Source: Lytechinus pictus (taxonomy: Eukaryota > Echinodermata > Echinoidea > Temnopleuroida > Toxopneustidae). From it: a stretch of DNA of 64,000 nucleotides. The position numbers were made by a program, and so were the translations under genes. The notes below the pieces were generated by a model that was not told the origin of the DNA, searched no databases, and saw only the letters and a program-made list of their open reading frames with translations. The stretch lies in contig NC_087257.1 in the NCBI RefSeq assembly GCF_037042905.1, positions 14,420,001 to 14,484,000 on the forward strand. Direction: 5' to 3'. Positions 1 to 14,200 of the stretch are shown one piece after another. Numbering within the stretch: the stretch's first letter is position 1; each line of letters begins with the position of its first letter.

Positions 1-424
1 GTTTTGGAATGGATTTTAATGCAACCCTTTTAGGGGGTATGCCATTGTGAGTGTCACTATAAATTTCACGCTCTGGTATTTTTTTTAATAGTTTTCCCTT
101 CGTAATTTAATTGTAATCTGCATTTTCCTCTGTTATTATCACTGCATTGTTTATATAGATTTTTGTATTCTATTCTACTGTATCATACTGTGTTTGTCTA
201 TTCTTATTGAATTTTACTTTGTCTATTTTTTGTGTCTGTGTGTGAGCTTTGATACAAACAAAACTGAAACTGAAATTTTCTTTTAAAAAAGAATGCAAAA
301 ATACTTTGTAAGCATGATCAGCAGTAAGGCCAAATGGCATTTGGCATGTTCCGGACTCGAAGTGCTTTTAAAAGCGTAGCGTAGCAGAATAAAAAAATAA
401 AGTAGAGTAGGGGTAGTTGAAAAC
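1..424. other. non-coding, nothing recognised
   Basis: AT-rich DNA with no credible exon. Bases 1-35 resemble 790-830 (shared core GGATTTTAATG followed by AACCCTT), so a dispersed repeat may start outside the window. Confidence 0.4.
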
Positions 425-1085
425 GCTATATAATTATGTACCATGTGAGTCAAACAAAAACCTTGAAACCTCACAAATCCCCAATTTTAAGAAAGAAATA
501 TGTCATGAACACATAATTATTTTATATGACCTGAAAGAGTATTTTCTCCCAAATACTTTGATACCACATATATGTGGTTAATGAGGAGTTATTTTTTACT
601 GTGATGTAAATTTCGATTTGCGCCAAAGTAAGGCATAGCTGCAATGAATGAATCCAGATGCCAATAATGTCATAATTCCACAAGAGTTAGTAAACCCATT
701 TGCAAATTCCTTTTCAAGGAAAATAACTTGAGAAATGGTACTAAAAAAGTGTGTGTTAACCATGTGTTTAATGTTAATTATTGAAAAGGTGTTTTGCAAT
801 GGATTTTAATGTAACCCTTGTAGGATTAGGACATCCTTGACATCTGGAGTTAATAATTGCAGTCATGTCTTACTTTGGCGCAAAGCAACATTTACATCAC
901 TGCAAAGAATACCTACTGATTATCCAAGCTTGATGATATACCACATCAATTCGGTATCAAAATATTTGGGAGAAGATAATTATGAGATGTGTTCATATTT
1001 TTCCCCCTTGAATTGAGGATTTGTGATATGTCAATTTTTTTTTCTTCTACTCAGTGACACATGGTAGGCCCTATATATATATGTA
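425..1085. repeat. foldback (inverted-repeat) element
   Basis: Two diverged inverted arms, about 425-650 and 850-1085, flank a spacer of about 200 bases. Matching pairs include the GCGCCAAAGTAAG block near 623 and its complement near 872, the CTCCCAAATA block near 546 and its complement near 966, and ACAAATCC near 473 with GGATTTGT near 1016. No coding capacity is seen. It looks like an old non-autonomous DNA element; no clear target duplication was found. Confidence 0.6.
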
Positions 1086-1567
1086 TATGGGGGTGTGGGT
1101 GGGAGTATGTGTGAGTGTGTGTGTGTATTGTATTGCAAATTTGTTTCTCCTGTTTATTGTAATGCTATTTCCATGGTGGATATGAGAAAAATGAGAATAA
1201 ATTGAACTGAATATATATTATACCTTTATTTATATGCTTATGTTTCTAAAGAAATGCATACAATAAACTCTGTCTTTGTATTGAGCCAAATGATATTCAA
1301 ATATCCACAAGTAAAAATTAACATACACAATTAATAAATGAACTCAAACAATAACAATACTTTAAATTTATCTAAGGTTAATAGAGAATGAAGTGGCATC
1401 CATTCAGTATTGATTTGTTAAACAAACCCGATATAGGACTAATTTATCTCTCATCTTCATAACACCTCGAATACTGAGTCTCAAGAATTGATTGCCTTAT
1501 CAATATTTCGCTTTCCTTTTCTCAAATGCGACTTTATTCTACCAATGAAGAGTTAAGTAGCAAAAGT
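1086..1567. other. non-coding, nothing recognised
   Basis: A short TG-rich tract near 1080-1130 is followed by AT-rich sequence. No exon or element boundary is recognised. Confidence 0.4.
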
Positions 1568-2370
1568 GGTTAGGTCCACTTTTTACCATTCCAAGAAAAA
1601 CCATGTTTTTTATTCTCACTTACTGCAATATTCTCATGAGAAACTAAATTGTCATGATGTACTACCCTATTATGTGAACATAAAATTGGGTATAAAGGAA
1701 ATCTACCTGTCTTCAATTTTGTTTCTATATATTCTTTTAAAAATATAATTGTGGACCTATCCCCTATTGCAAGTAAACTGAAATGAATCCAATCTAATTT
1801 GATTAAAAAAGTTAATTTTCTTTACCACTTTTATTCACGTTTTCATGTGAATTTCAAATTTTCTTTGTTTTCATCAGAACAACTAAAAATTTAGAGGTTT
1901 TGAGACTGAAAACAATAAAATCTATGAACAGTGGACCTAACCCCTTTTGACAAATGAGTTCTTCAGAATAGTTTGTTTCCGAAAGGGCTTAGGTCCACTC
2001 CAAGAAAATCATTTGTTTGTTCTCCCATATTGCAATATTCTTCTGCGAAACTAAATTTTCATGATATCCTACCATGAGAACATAAAATAGGGTATAAAAG
2101 AAATCTACCTGTCTTCATATTTTTTAAAACATTCTTTTCTTTAAAAATTATGTGTGGACCTAACCCCTTTTGCAACCAAATTGAAATGGACCTAACCTCT
2201 TTTGAAAAAAGTGATTTTTCTTTGCCATTTTAGATCACTTTTTAATGAGATTTCAACTTTTATTTGGTATCATCTTATAGAGCCACTAAAAATCTATACA
2301 TTGAGACAAAAAGAAAATCGAATTTGATGAAAAATTGACCTAACTCCTTTTGCAAGAGAGCTCTTAAAAT
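1568..2370. repeat. two-copy tandem duplication, about 0.41-kb unit
   Basis: The blocks at about 1568-1975 and 1976-2370 are diverged direct copies. Each begins with a TTAGGTCCACT motif, carries GAAATCTACCTGTCTTCA (near 1698 and 2100), then GTGGACCTA...CCCC and TTGAAA...CACTTTT. The complementary motif GGACCTAACCCC recurs at 1754, 1932, 2155 and 2196. It has no coding potential. Confidence 0.65.
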
Positions 2371-3012
2371 TAAAAATCCGTTAACACTATACCATGTTAT
2401 GTCTCAAGTACAGGTGTGCAATCCAAGCCCATGAATTTGGTCCATTAGAGCAATAAATAATGTCAAAACGTTCAAGGGCATAATGGCATGTTGTAATTTT
2501 TTATGTTGAAATTTCATTTTTCAATCTTATCAAAGCAATAAAAAATTGAACTGTTGTCTACCTGATGCATTGCCTATTTGTGATTATTATTCCACTGAAG
2601 AAAAACATGCTGATCAATTAAGCGTCTGATCTATGCTGATAATGATAACGAAGATTATATTCATGAGCATGATTATCATAAAGGCAATGATATATATCCT
2701 ATTTACCATGATAGACCTTGACGTCATAATCTCATTGCGCTTTCCCTCAATCACGCTAGCTGCATGGCAATAGTTTCAACATCTATAGATGGTGGCGTGA
2801 TGACGTCACTACATAAGATCTGCTGATATCATTTTCATTAGCAGCAGGCACATTAGTTTTTCTGCTGCATTTTATAAATATTATTATTATACGTTTTCAT
2901 GGAAATAGTAAATAAAATGATAAATCATTATCAACAAAACTACAATTTAATTTCTATAAAGGTCAATTTAGCAATTAGGGTTGCCTTACCTCCAAGCTTA
3001 TTTTCATTATTG
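2371..3012. other. non-coding, nothing recognised
   Basis: AT-rich spacer between the tandem duplication and the 3021-4868 element. No exon or repeat structure is recognised. Confidence 0.4.
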
Positions 3013-3020
3013 CCCACGAG

Positions 3021-4868
3021 CATGGGCGGAAATCCCGGGGGGGACAGGGGAGACGTGTCCCCCCTACCAAAAATAGTAGGGGGGACACAATATCAAATGT
3101 CCCCCCTACTATTTTTGGTCTTTTATGATGGAGAAAAATGCATCATTCACATTCGAAATAATAAATGTATTTTGGACTAAATGACCTTACATTTTGGGTG
3201 AAAACCTTCTTTTTTTTTATTGGGGGGGGGGCTTGTCAAATTTTCCAGAGTGACCAAAATAAGATGAGGGAAAGACTTGGAAAATAAAAAGAATCTTTCA
3301 TGTCACAATATGAAATTTTCGCTCGCGCTTCGCGCTCGCATTGCCTGTCAGGTGATTTTTCAATATGGAGCTTAAATATCAAGTTTGGAAGTCAATATAC
3401 ATTACACATTTCACCTCGGAAATCGAACTTTCATTATTTTCTGTGATTTACAAACTGATTTTTTAAAAGTGCTCTGTAAAAGTGACAGCTTCATGGTCTG
3501 TATATTGACATTTTCTGCTCGCACTGAGCGCTCGCAAATTTCGATTTATTAAGTACCTATTATTTTTGTGTATTCTATTTAGTTTGAAAAAATCAAGTCT
3601 GATTGTCAAAACGTATCAGATAGCGCTGGCTACTCGCTCAAATTTTAATTGGCGATTTATTTATGTCTCAATATTGATTTTCATGACAGTTTATCAAAGA
3701 TTTTGGCTCGCGATTTGCGCTCGCATTAATGGTTAAAAAATATTTTGACTAATGCATTCTATTCATAATTACAAAATTGCTTGAAATGTCCAGTTTTCAG
3801 GCCATAATATCATCAGATTTCTCGCCCTAATTAGGAATTAATAAATAAGATATTAATAATCTAACGATTAAATTGTCCCTTTTGTTTCATCTCGCGCTTC
3901 GCAAGAGGAATAGGAAGATAGTCATCATTTTCGTAATTATGACATGTCCCAAGGATGTCCCGGTCCTATGTCAAAACTCAAATAACAATGAAAAATATCA
4001 GCTCTTATCCACCTCACAATTGTCCTACAAAGTGCTTGAAATATATAGCTGAAATGGACTCTTTTTCAGATTTTTCATGATAAAAGAGGTGTAGAATGCC
4101 TAGATTCTAGGTCTAAATCTGAAACACGCGCATGTTTATTCAGATATTCAACTTGTTCTCTATTTAAATCATTATCCAGTTTCAGATCACAAGATCAAAA
4201 ATTTTCTGCTCGCGCTTTGTGCTCGCATTATTAATGTAGAAAGATCCCCTATTACTCATCCTTTTCATGATTTACAAAACATGAATAGAGTGTCCCGTTT
4301 TTAGGTCTAAATCTCGAATTTTTCTGCTCGCGCTTAGCTTGCATCAATTGGTTAGTTATATAGCTACTATATGTTTCAGTTACAAAAAGTGCTCAGAATT
4401 TCTATTCTTTAGGCAAAAATTTCAAAAAAATTTAAGCTCACACTTCGCGCTCGCCTGATTTGATTGTTGAAATATGTAATGTATTCATGGCTAACCTTTT
4501 CCATCAGTTATCATCTGCTCGCACTTCGCGTTCGAGGTAATTATTCAGTTGCATATACATCTTTTCCAGGATAACAAACATTGCCCAGAATGTTCAAATT
4601 TTAGGAAAAAATACATAAAATTTCCCCTTTGCGCTCGCATTATATAGATAAGGATTATGATATAATATATTTATGTTGAATTATAAGAATAAAGCTAAAA
4701 AGTGGCCATGAGGACTACTCCTTCAATGAAACAAACAAAAATCATCTTCGAGCGGCCGATCGGGGATTAACATATGGCTGGAAAAAAATTCGCCCCCCCC
4801 CCCCATAGGCGAAGGCTGGATCCGCCCCTGTTGTCCCCCCTACCTTTCGGGACAGATTTCCGCCCATG
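3021..4868. mobile_element. non-autonomous TIR element with 8-bp target duplication
   Basis: The left end reads CATGGGCGGAAATC and the right end is its complement (GATTTCCGCCCATG). Both ends are flanked by CCCACGAG (3013-3020 and 4869-4876), an exact 8-bp duplication, as expected for hAT-type transposition. The interior is non-coding and repeatedly carries variants of GCTCGCGCTTCGCGCTCGC (for example near 3319, 3512, 3706, 4198, 4327 and 4436), plus C-rich tracts next to both ends. A local inverted pair of GGGACA/TGTCCC-bearing blocks lies at 3050-3120. Assignment to hAT rests on target-site length only. Confidence 0.8.
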
Positions 4869-5191
4869 CCCACGAGTGCTATTTACGTACTAGAAAACCC
4901 TTCCTAGACCCCACATTTTATAAAAGAAAAGTGTTATTGTGAGGTTGAATCATTTTATTCGTCAACATTCTAATCTTTTTTTAGTATCGACCTTTGATGC
5001 CCGAATCATGAATGAAGGAATTTGTTCAAGGAATATTTAAAAAATGCACCATAGCAAAACTCAGCCCATCTTACACTGTCTAACGCATTGCGCCTTTATA
5101 AAACTATTTACTTTTCTAGTTCAGAAGAAAAAAAAATCTTGCTCGAAAGTTTCATCAAGATAATTCTTCACTGCATGTACTTTAATTTAAC

Positions 5192-5197
5192 TTTATT
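5192..5197 (-). terminator. candidate polyadenylation signal of the SLC5 gene
   Basis: AATAAA on the minus strand, 77 bases past the stop codon at 5274-5276. The 4877-5273 stretch otherwise fits 3' UTR and flank, with nothing else recognised. Placement is inferred. Confidence 0.45.
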
Positions 5198-5273
5198 ATC
5201 AGGACTTATATAAAAGGTAAGCCTAACCACTTGCACTTTAACAAAACGACACGCGTGAAGAATGTGGTGACCG

Positions 5274-8200
5274 TCACAACCACGTCGTGGTTTCATAATC
5301 CTGGTGCGAATTTTCAGTCGGTTCTTCTCGGATATCTGACTGTAATTCGGATGCCTCATGATCCAATGTCTCCTTGTCGTTCTCGTTGGGTTTTTCATCG
5401 ATCTACGAAGAAGGGTTTTAAAAGATGGAAGAAATTAAATAGACGGATCGAGCCCTGATCAAAGTAAGTGTATATATATATATCTTCATATATCTTCTTC
5501 ACGTTCTTCTCGTTTACAGGCAGGTAACCTATGGTGTCAATATTTTTGCTTGAATAATCAACACTTTTTTTCGACTTGGTAGTACTTTTACAGACAATCT
5601 AAACCTTGTACAGGTTGAAAAAGTATATCATGCAAAGCAAGCGTTATAGATCTATACTGATGAGCCTTATCAGTTAATTTTCCACCAAGATATGTGGCTT
5701 GTAGATGGTTAAGAATATTCTTTTTGTGGTTTGATATTGAAAATACAACGAGCTTTAACCCAACCGCTGATCGAACGGTTACGATATTAATATATAGATC
5801 TATTCCTTATATTATTGTTATCACAAATGAAATTTTTCTTACGCTTTGTGGATATGTATATTCCTTATGCTGACCATCTCTTCGTACTAGATCCTTCAAA
5901 CATACGGGTAAACAGCACAGCAATGAGTCTACAACATACAGCTTAAGCCCAGGATCCACAGAAGCCGGATCTCCGAATCCTAGAAAACAGACGAGACATA
6001 TAGACCAGTTTTGATTTGGATGTTTTGTAATAATAGTCTCTAATTTAGGGCTTCAAGTATGCCTAGCAAAATATGACTCGTGTACCGACATAGCAACACA
6101 CCTGGTTAATTGCATAATCCATTGAAAGATCATTTGCTCTTCTTTGGAACTGGAAGCGCCCAAGTTATGGCCGCCAGAAGTTGCAGTGCTCTGAAGGCGA
6201 ATTACTCAAGATTAGTCGAAACAACGCGGGGTTTTTTTTTTACCTACAAGGATCGCAACTCATTTCGGATTATCATCGTGATGTCAGTGGAACTGTGTTT
6301 AGTCCGGTATCATCTTGATCACCGAATATTACGTTGTATCCGGGAAAACCGCGGATTAGGATATTGGACAGGATTATCTGTGTTGCTCTTCGTAAGAAAG
6401 CGAATTGCGCCTTCAACCTGAAACCGAGTGCACCTGACATGTGACTGAAAATTTTTATGTTACTCCGTTCTCACAACTTAGACAGACAACAATTTATTCA
6501 GATCTGATGGAAATAATGACAATTAACGAATCGTATCCCACGAGCCTCAAGTCTTCATAAGCATAGACATATGCCTGTAATTGCCAAATTGATTGATTTC
6601 TATTACAAGTGATTGTAAAATATTTTATCTGATACATGAAGAAAAAAGCTGACAAAAGCTAACACTTGAACTAAAGTATAGGTACACTTTTTTTTTACTT
6701 GTTCTCTATAATGATATAAGATATCATTTAAAATGCAGAGTTGAACAGGCGACCCTGACGTCTTTGTAAGACAATGTTTCACGGACAAGTTGTAACAAAG
6801 TCATTTATGGAGGAGTATTTGGGCCTAATAGTTTGAGCCCTTTGTGTGAAATAACTCGAGATTTGGGACTGCTGAAACTGTCAACGATACTGAAATTAAT
6901 TCCCCCCCCCCATAATTTATAATGAAAAAAGCACTTGAGTGATCTGATTCAAAAGAAATGTTATTTACCAGAAACGGCACTTGCAATCATGCCCAGGGCT
7001 ACTGTGACGACCAGTCCTAATGGTGCATAATATTGGTAGGATAAACGATACAAGCCTGCCAGAAACCTCCTGGTTTTCAAGAGAAAGTGGGAAAGTATAA
7101 ATCTTTACCAGAAGAACGCAAAAATGAAATAAAATAGTGATATTCAATTCACGAAAGAATAACATGTGTGTCACAAACATATAGTAGAAGTCATGATTTA
7201 GACTCCGCCGCGTCTTGTTTAAAGGATACATTGCAACAGCCATAGGCCTATTCTAGAATTCCATTATTCAATGTGTATATGGAGGATTGTAAACCCTGCC
7301 GAGACACTCTGCTCTGATTTTTTTTATCTGCCTTATATGACAACTCTGCTCACCAGGTTAAGGCCATTTTTTTTTCACTAGGGGCCCAACAGAACCCCCC
7401 CCCCCTCCGGGAAAATGTAATAAACAAAGAATAAAAATAAGAACTGAAAATTAAACAATGGAATAGAATCAATCAGATTAATAGATCGAATAAATTAAGA
7501 AAAATAAAACATACAAAATGAAAATATAAGTATCATTTAAAAATAATGAAAAGAATCACTTCATTGCCGAGAACAACTAGGTCTACTCGTTTTTACGCAC
7601 ACCGTTCATCAGTCAAATTGACAAGTAGTCAGCTGGGTGAAACATATTCTAGTCACATTTCTGACATACATTCTACTTAGAAATAGCTCTGTTATAGTAA
7701 AATTCGGCTAGAAAATAGTCAAATAGGACTAAAATAACAGTTGCACCCAGCTGATCCTATTAACTAGTCATTTTGTACTGATTTGATTTTAGAGTGTATT
7801 ATTACCGTCTTTGCGGGGCAACAGTTGTGAGCAATACAGTGGTTGCGGTCGTCGCCGCGACGTCGTCCGCTATAGTCGTTGTATTGATGTACTTGCACCC
7901 GCCAACGACCAGGTTGTTGAATTCCCCAAGCGATCCCGACGATGAGACTGTGGATCCGAGCTTCAACCACACGACGACAATTAGGCCTAGCACAGCTCCG
8001 ACCATGGTTCCCTGAAGAAAAAGATTGACGAATTACAGTAGAAAAATCACTGCCATATCGACCCTACCGAATCACACTTCACAATCACCATAATCACCAC
8101 ATATCAATATTGTAAGATCTTTAACTGCAATAAAAACCGACTACTTTTTTTCTAAATTGAATTACATTGGTAATATAGGGTAACACATAATACTTCTCTT

Positions 8201-11200
8201 TCTGTGCTCTTATGTCTTCTCGTTTCCCTTTTCATCCTTCTTCCTCTTCTTTCTTCCCCCACTACTTCATAGAGGGTGGCCCCTGCCCCCCCCCCCCCCC
8301 CCCGTGTGATGTCGTGGTCGGAAACAAGTTAGGCAATTTAAAAAGGGAGAAAACAAACCTGAGACGAACTCCGATGAAAGAATACTCCTAGCGTGAATAT
8401 CCCTAATACAATTCCACCTACAACTCCAAACAGAGAAATAGTAAGCTGCAAAGAAAAAGAATAGTTTATCAAATCACAGAATGACTATTTCGAGATTGTT
8501 ATCCATTGCCATAATTCATTACAATTCATCAAAATGTGTAACAATGTAAGCATTATAAAAATATATGCATTATTCGAATTGAATTATCCTGTTTGGCCGT
8601 ATAAGGCACTTCATGTTACGTTGATTTTTTTTTCTCGGTAACTTATATATATATATTTATTTGATTTATATCGAACTCACAAGATCACCCTTTTATATTC
8701 AAGTGTTCAAAATTGATGTCCCGTCCTTCTTGGAGGGTTAATACGTTGACTGAAAAATATAAGCCCACCTTACCTTTATTCAATAAGAGCCCGTTGTTAT
8801 CAAATAGTTCAGTGAGTCAAACTGCGATTGATATCATTACCATTACCCGATTACACGGAATCCAAAATAGAGATTAATGTCACTTGAGTTTATTTGATAA
8901 ATCGCAAATATTTTAAGACAGGCATCTGAAAAATCCTTTCAATTGAACTATCTTCGACTTTTACTCTATGCTGAATATTTCACCTGCTGTGTGTAGAAAA
9001 TATTAGCTTATATTAGAGGACTCACGGGTAAAATACTCTCTTGTAAGCTACTCGCAAGTGCAGCAAATCCAAGTGATACAATCCCATAAAGCAATGCTGT
9101 AAACATGAGCAAAAAAGAGAGACGATGTTTCAGTTAATCATCTTAAACATACACGGTACCCCCTTCTGATAGCTATTAGAAAAGGACTATTAACGGATCC
9201 AAATACTCTTTCAAATTAATTGAAATCAGGAGAACATTTACCCAATAAGGGGTCGTTCCCAGACTTTGGGTTTAATATTTTACAGTGTTGAACAATCGTG
9301 ATGAACAAATTTATGACGCTTTTATTAAAATAATACAATTTAAGAATTAAGTCGTCTCTCGTGCAAATCAAAATAGCCTTAGGAAATATCACTAAGTAAA
9401 ATATGCGTCATAATGTGCATAACATTATTTAATTTACTCTTTTCTCTGGAATTTTTTTAGAATCACATTTGAGGAAATACGAAGAAAATACGAAGTAGTA
9501 GTGGTGGTGGTAGTAGTAGAAGATGTAGACCTTTTAAAGAGAGAAGGGGAAGAAGCATTTTAAAAAAGAACAAGAAGAAGCATAGGAAATGAAACAAAGC
9601 ATAGGAAAAAGCACTGTTGATACCATTATGTTAATTATCAGAACTATCGTTATCATGTTTCCAATATTTTTAACTTACTTAGAATGCGTAGAATCCAGCT
9701 GTATTTATTGAGACTAATATTTGGCCAGAATGCTTTAAGAACGTCTTCACCTGTTACCGCCGACAAAGAGGTTAGACCTGAAGATAGTGAGCTGACATTT
9801 TGAAGTAAGGAAAAATCAGACTCGGCATTGACCGAATAAATATGATGCCACGTTACTCAAAAGATGATGTAATTAAGTTTTGTCTAAGCAAACATTTGAG
9901 GGTCTCTTACTGAACTGGAATTGGCCAGTTCAATGTGGTCTCTGTTATAGGGATTCTAGCAGAGTTGTCCAAATTTCAGCACATTTCCTTTTAAAATCAA
10001 CAATGATATATAAAGATTTGCAAAAATTTAGTTTCATAATATTTAAAAGCAAAATTAGAAAACATATTTCCTTAATCTCATGGCCAACGATACACTTTTT
10101 AATGGGGAATGTATGAAGGTTGACGTTAATTCTACTATTTTCGCAACCTTGTCCCTTCTTTTTTACTCTCATACACACCCAAACACATCCAAACGCACAC
10201 ACTCCAGCATTTCTCAAATATCATTGCAATGTTTCCATACTCCTAGACATCTGCACCCCCTTTCCCATTCCCGCCTTCTCTCCCCCTCTTTATGTCTGTT
10301 TTTTTTTTTCTCTCTCCCCCTCGCACACACGCAAAGAGAACTCGCTGAAAGATCCACACACCCACTTTACAATTTCTCCATCCCTTCAATGTCTTGGGAT
10401 CTGCCTGTCTCTCCCCCTCCCTGACCCCCTCCCCCATTCCCTTTCTCTCTTTTCTCAGACTTTATTCCTAGCTCGTCGTTGCTTCTAACCTGATGGATGC
10501 AGCCAGTATTGTTGAAACGAATAAACCAGGAAGTCCAGGTTTAGATGAAAACAGATCCATCACAAAGAAGGGCGTCAGCTGGAAAAAAAAAAGCATCTTT
10601 CGAAATTGCATATTTATCGAACTAACATTGCAAGTTGATCTATTTTCATTTATTTCATTTCTTTTACCACTGACATAGCTTGCCCCTGTATAAATGTGCT
10701 TTATTTTATATACCATTTGTGATCAATCATTTAATTCATTTGTGTCTATAACTAAGACATATTAATACTTTTATATGTTGCAAATGAGTCATAACTGCTT
10801 CCATAAACAATCTATAGAAAAATATTATCAAAATAGAAAAAACACTAACAAACAATAAATAACAAACTCAAGCACACCCACACATACCTGTTCAGCTAAA
10901 GATAAGTCAGATGTTCAATTTCTCACCTGGTCAATTTGCGAGATCTGTCCAACAGTGTAAGGATCGCAAAGGCTGTAAGCAGCATAGACTACTAGGCCTA
11001 GTAATACACAGAGTGACACTACCACCACCTTTAAAAGTGATGATAACATGACGGCCCTGGTAAAATATAAAGCGTAACGTTCAGTTCAAACTCATCTCAG
11101 TTTAAACATAAACGAATTCAATTAGACATATGCGATGTAGGGGTAAATTTCCGATTCGACTACTGCCAACTCGTCCACTCACCACATGGTATACTTTCAT

Positions 11201-14200
11201 TTAGTCTAATACCATTCCGTCCATCCACATTTCGTCTAACAACAATTTGGTCCAATAACCGTTTGGTCCAATCATTACTTAGCCTAATCACCATTTAATC
11301 TATGACCATTTTCCATCATAACTAGTTGGTCTAATCTAATATCCATTTTGTTTTCATCCATTTTTCACAATTAAAACTTATTCCAATAAAACTAAATGGC
11401 TATTGGACCAACCGGTTATTCGACGAAATGGTGAGTGGACGAATTGACAATTAGACCATATGGATAGTGGACGAACTGACGGTAGACCAAATGATAGTAA
11501 ACAAGTTGGCAATTGGACGAACTGGCATTAGACGAATCGGAAATGATTTAGGTATGTAAGAGGAGGAAATATGGTATATACCCTGTCGAAATGGAGCGAC
11601 CTGGGAGGGGAAAATGTCCCTGGCACATATTTCGTCAGGATTTGTGGCAAACAATTAGTTGGCGTATATTTGTTAACCTCATAAGTCAAGGAATCACAAA
11701 ATGTATATAGATTGTTTGATTTTATTCTCCTTCCTCAGCAAACATTGACATTTACAATTTGTGAGTCGAAACAATTTAACAAATTTACTAATGGCTAGAT
11801 CATAAATGCATATACAATCTCAAAGCGCAAAGAGCGGAAAAGTTGGAAAAAAGGGTGGAGGGTGGTAGCGTTTTCTTCTGCGAAAACGCAGTCCCAATGT
11901 TCGACGGTTTTCGGGGTAGATATACCACGTGTCATCCTATTCAGGGAATAGGTTTTTCATATAACAAATTATGTAACAAATTATGACACCTGAAACTCAC
12001 ATTTTTGCCTGTGTTTGTGACTGTAGACTTATGTACTTCTGCACGATGACTTGATTGGTTCCCATTGTACCTACTACAATGACAGTCATACCGACTACTA
12101 CTGACCATACGGTATGACGGACAGTAGGATCAAAACTCACCCTACAAGTCAGAAAAGAAAAAAAATGTTTTAAATGACAAATATACCCCCACCTTCCATC
12201 TTCATTGAATCCAAATTAATTATGGTCTATTAGGCAGCATTTGCTAGAGTATATTGCACATGTTCTACATTGTATATACAAAATTTGCAACTAGTAATCA
12301 CATTAAAACTAAAAAATACACAGACTGCAATTAGATGAAACATTAAAATTTAAACAAAGACAGATAAATTCATCTTTACTCAAATATGTAAACGTTCTTG
12401 TAAAAACAGGTTGCGTGAATTGCTGATCGACTTAAATCAGGGAAATCAAAGGCCACGCGAGGTAGTATTTAACAAAATGAACAGTTATAAATAAATAAAA
12501 TATGTTGAATCGAGGTACCCGGAAATGGACTACTGGAGAGACTTTAGAAAAAAGAATTTAGGGGATGGGACATTGGGCATGGGGTAAAAATCCTCATGAC
12601 GATAATAATCAAAGGCGGTGCCCGAATATCTCCTATTTTGCGTTTTCTCTTTCTTATTATTTTCCATATTTTTTCTTATCTTTATCAACCATTTGAAAAA
12701 ATCATAGGGGTCTGCCGACCCCTGCCCTCCGTCAAAGTCCATGGAGCTTTCCCTGCTAATAATACTCTAAGGAACAAAGTGCGTTTTAAGGTGCAACCTT
12801 ACTCATTTGTATGTGCAGGTAATTTGTTTGTGTCAATGTTCACGGTGTTACATATAAGAAGAATTGTAAGAGCAATTAGTCTGGTAGGGAGGTAGGGTTC
12901 CCATGCACCCGAATGATATATTTTTTTAACCTACATTTTTGTAATCTGTAAGATGTGTAGTGAATGAATTTTGATGTTCCCAAAACGAAATATTGTCCCA
13001 TGGGGTTCAAATTCAAGATGGCGTCCAAAATGGCCGCCATATTCATGGGATTTGGTTTTTCGTACATAGATTCCGACACAAACATTCATTTGCCACAAAA
13101 TTAGTGTCATATGAAAGATAAATAAATTTTCTACAAGTTGATACTATTCACGGGTGATGAAAAGCTAATTCGGCTGAGATTTTAATAGGAAAAGTGCAAT
13201 TTTTAGAATTTTTTCCAAAAAATTGAAAATTTGCGAAATTCATAATTTACCATAAATCTAAAGAAAATAAAGGAATCGCCTCAAAAAATTCTAGAAAACT
13301 TTCTTAATATACAATTATTAAGTGGACGAAATTCCAAATCGATATCGTTTTTAGTCACAAACTTATAATGTCTCAAACTTGAAAATTAAATTTTCAGAAA
13401 TTTAGCTTTTTTACTGCATATCGGAGACTTGGATACACTAATGTATATTGTCACATTTTCAACCCAGAAAATGGAGAAAGGCCTTAATAAAATGCAAAAT
13501 TATGTATTATTTTGTTGGTAGATTTTACTACAATCCCTTTATTCTTCGATTTAAAGTTGGTTGATATAGTTTTTGAAAGAGTTAAGACTTTTGGCCAAAA
13601 TTTGTATGTTTTTGGTAAAAAAAAAATGCATATGCACTGTTATTGATCAGATTTATCATGAATGTTAGTAATAAATGCACAATCTCAACATTCGATATGA
13701 AAGAGGATGTATCAACGAGAATATTGGCAGCCTTCATGCCACCATAAGTATCTTCATTTGCTTCAGATAAAAGGAAAATATGCTGAATGTATTAAGCGAT
13801 TTTGCGCTAAAGTGATGCCGAAAAGCAACCTCAGTGTGGCAGTCACACCCATGAAAACGATTGCAAAGTGATGAATGGTATGTCATTCAAATAATACAAT
13901 AGCTTGGATCAGCCTCTCGCATCGATTGTGTTGGTATGACTAACACACCGTAATGTACAGTATGTAATGTGCATGGTAATAAAAATGTGAATCAGAAGGA
14001 TGTAAAGGCAAAAAAGGTGTTTCTGTTACATTATAAAGAAATTTATTAAATGAAGTATCTTAGAAACAGTTATAAGATACACTTGCACTGCAGGTAATTG
14101 AGATGAAGTTCTTACACATCAATACACAACTCAAAGGAATATGTCGAAAGCTACCCCCACTTTATCTGTATTTTGAATCTATGGCCTGTATTCCTAAATC

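Noticed and set aside
2899-3180. 93-codon plus-strand frame
   Set aside because: It spans the boundary of the 3021 element and has no domain.
6321-6410. Candidate penultimate SLC5 exon
   Set aside because: It has no donor in the required phase, whereas 6754-6699 starts and ends in exactly the right phases.
6110-6421. 103-codon plus-strand frame
   Set aside because: Lies in SLC5 intron 14, has no domain and no splice signals.
12876-13085. 69-codon frame repeated at 19150-19359
   Set aside because: The apparent conservation is explained by the inverted terminal repeats; no start context, domain or splice context supports a gene.
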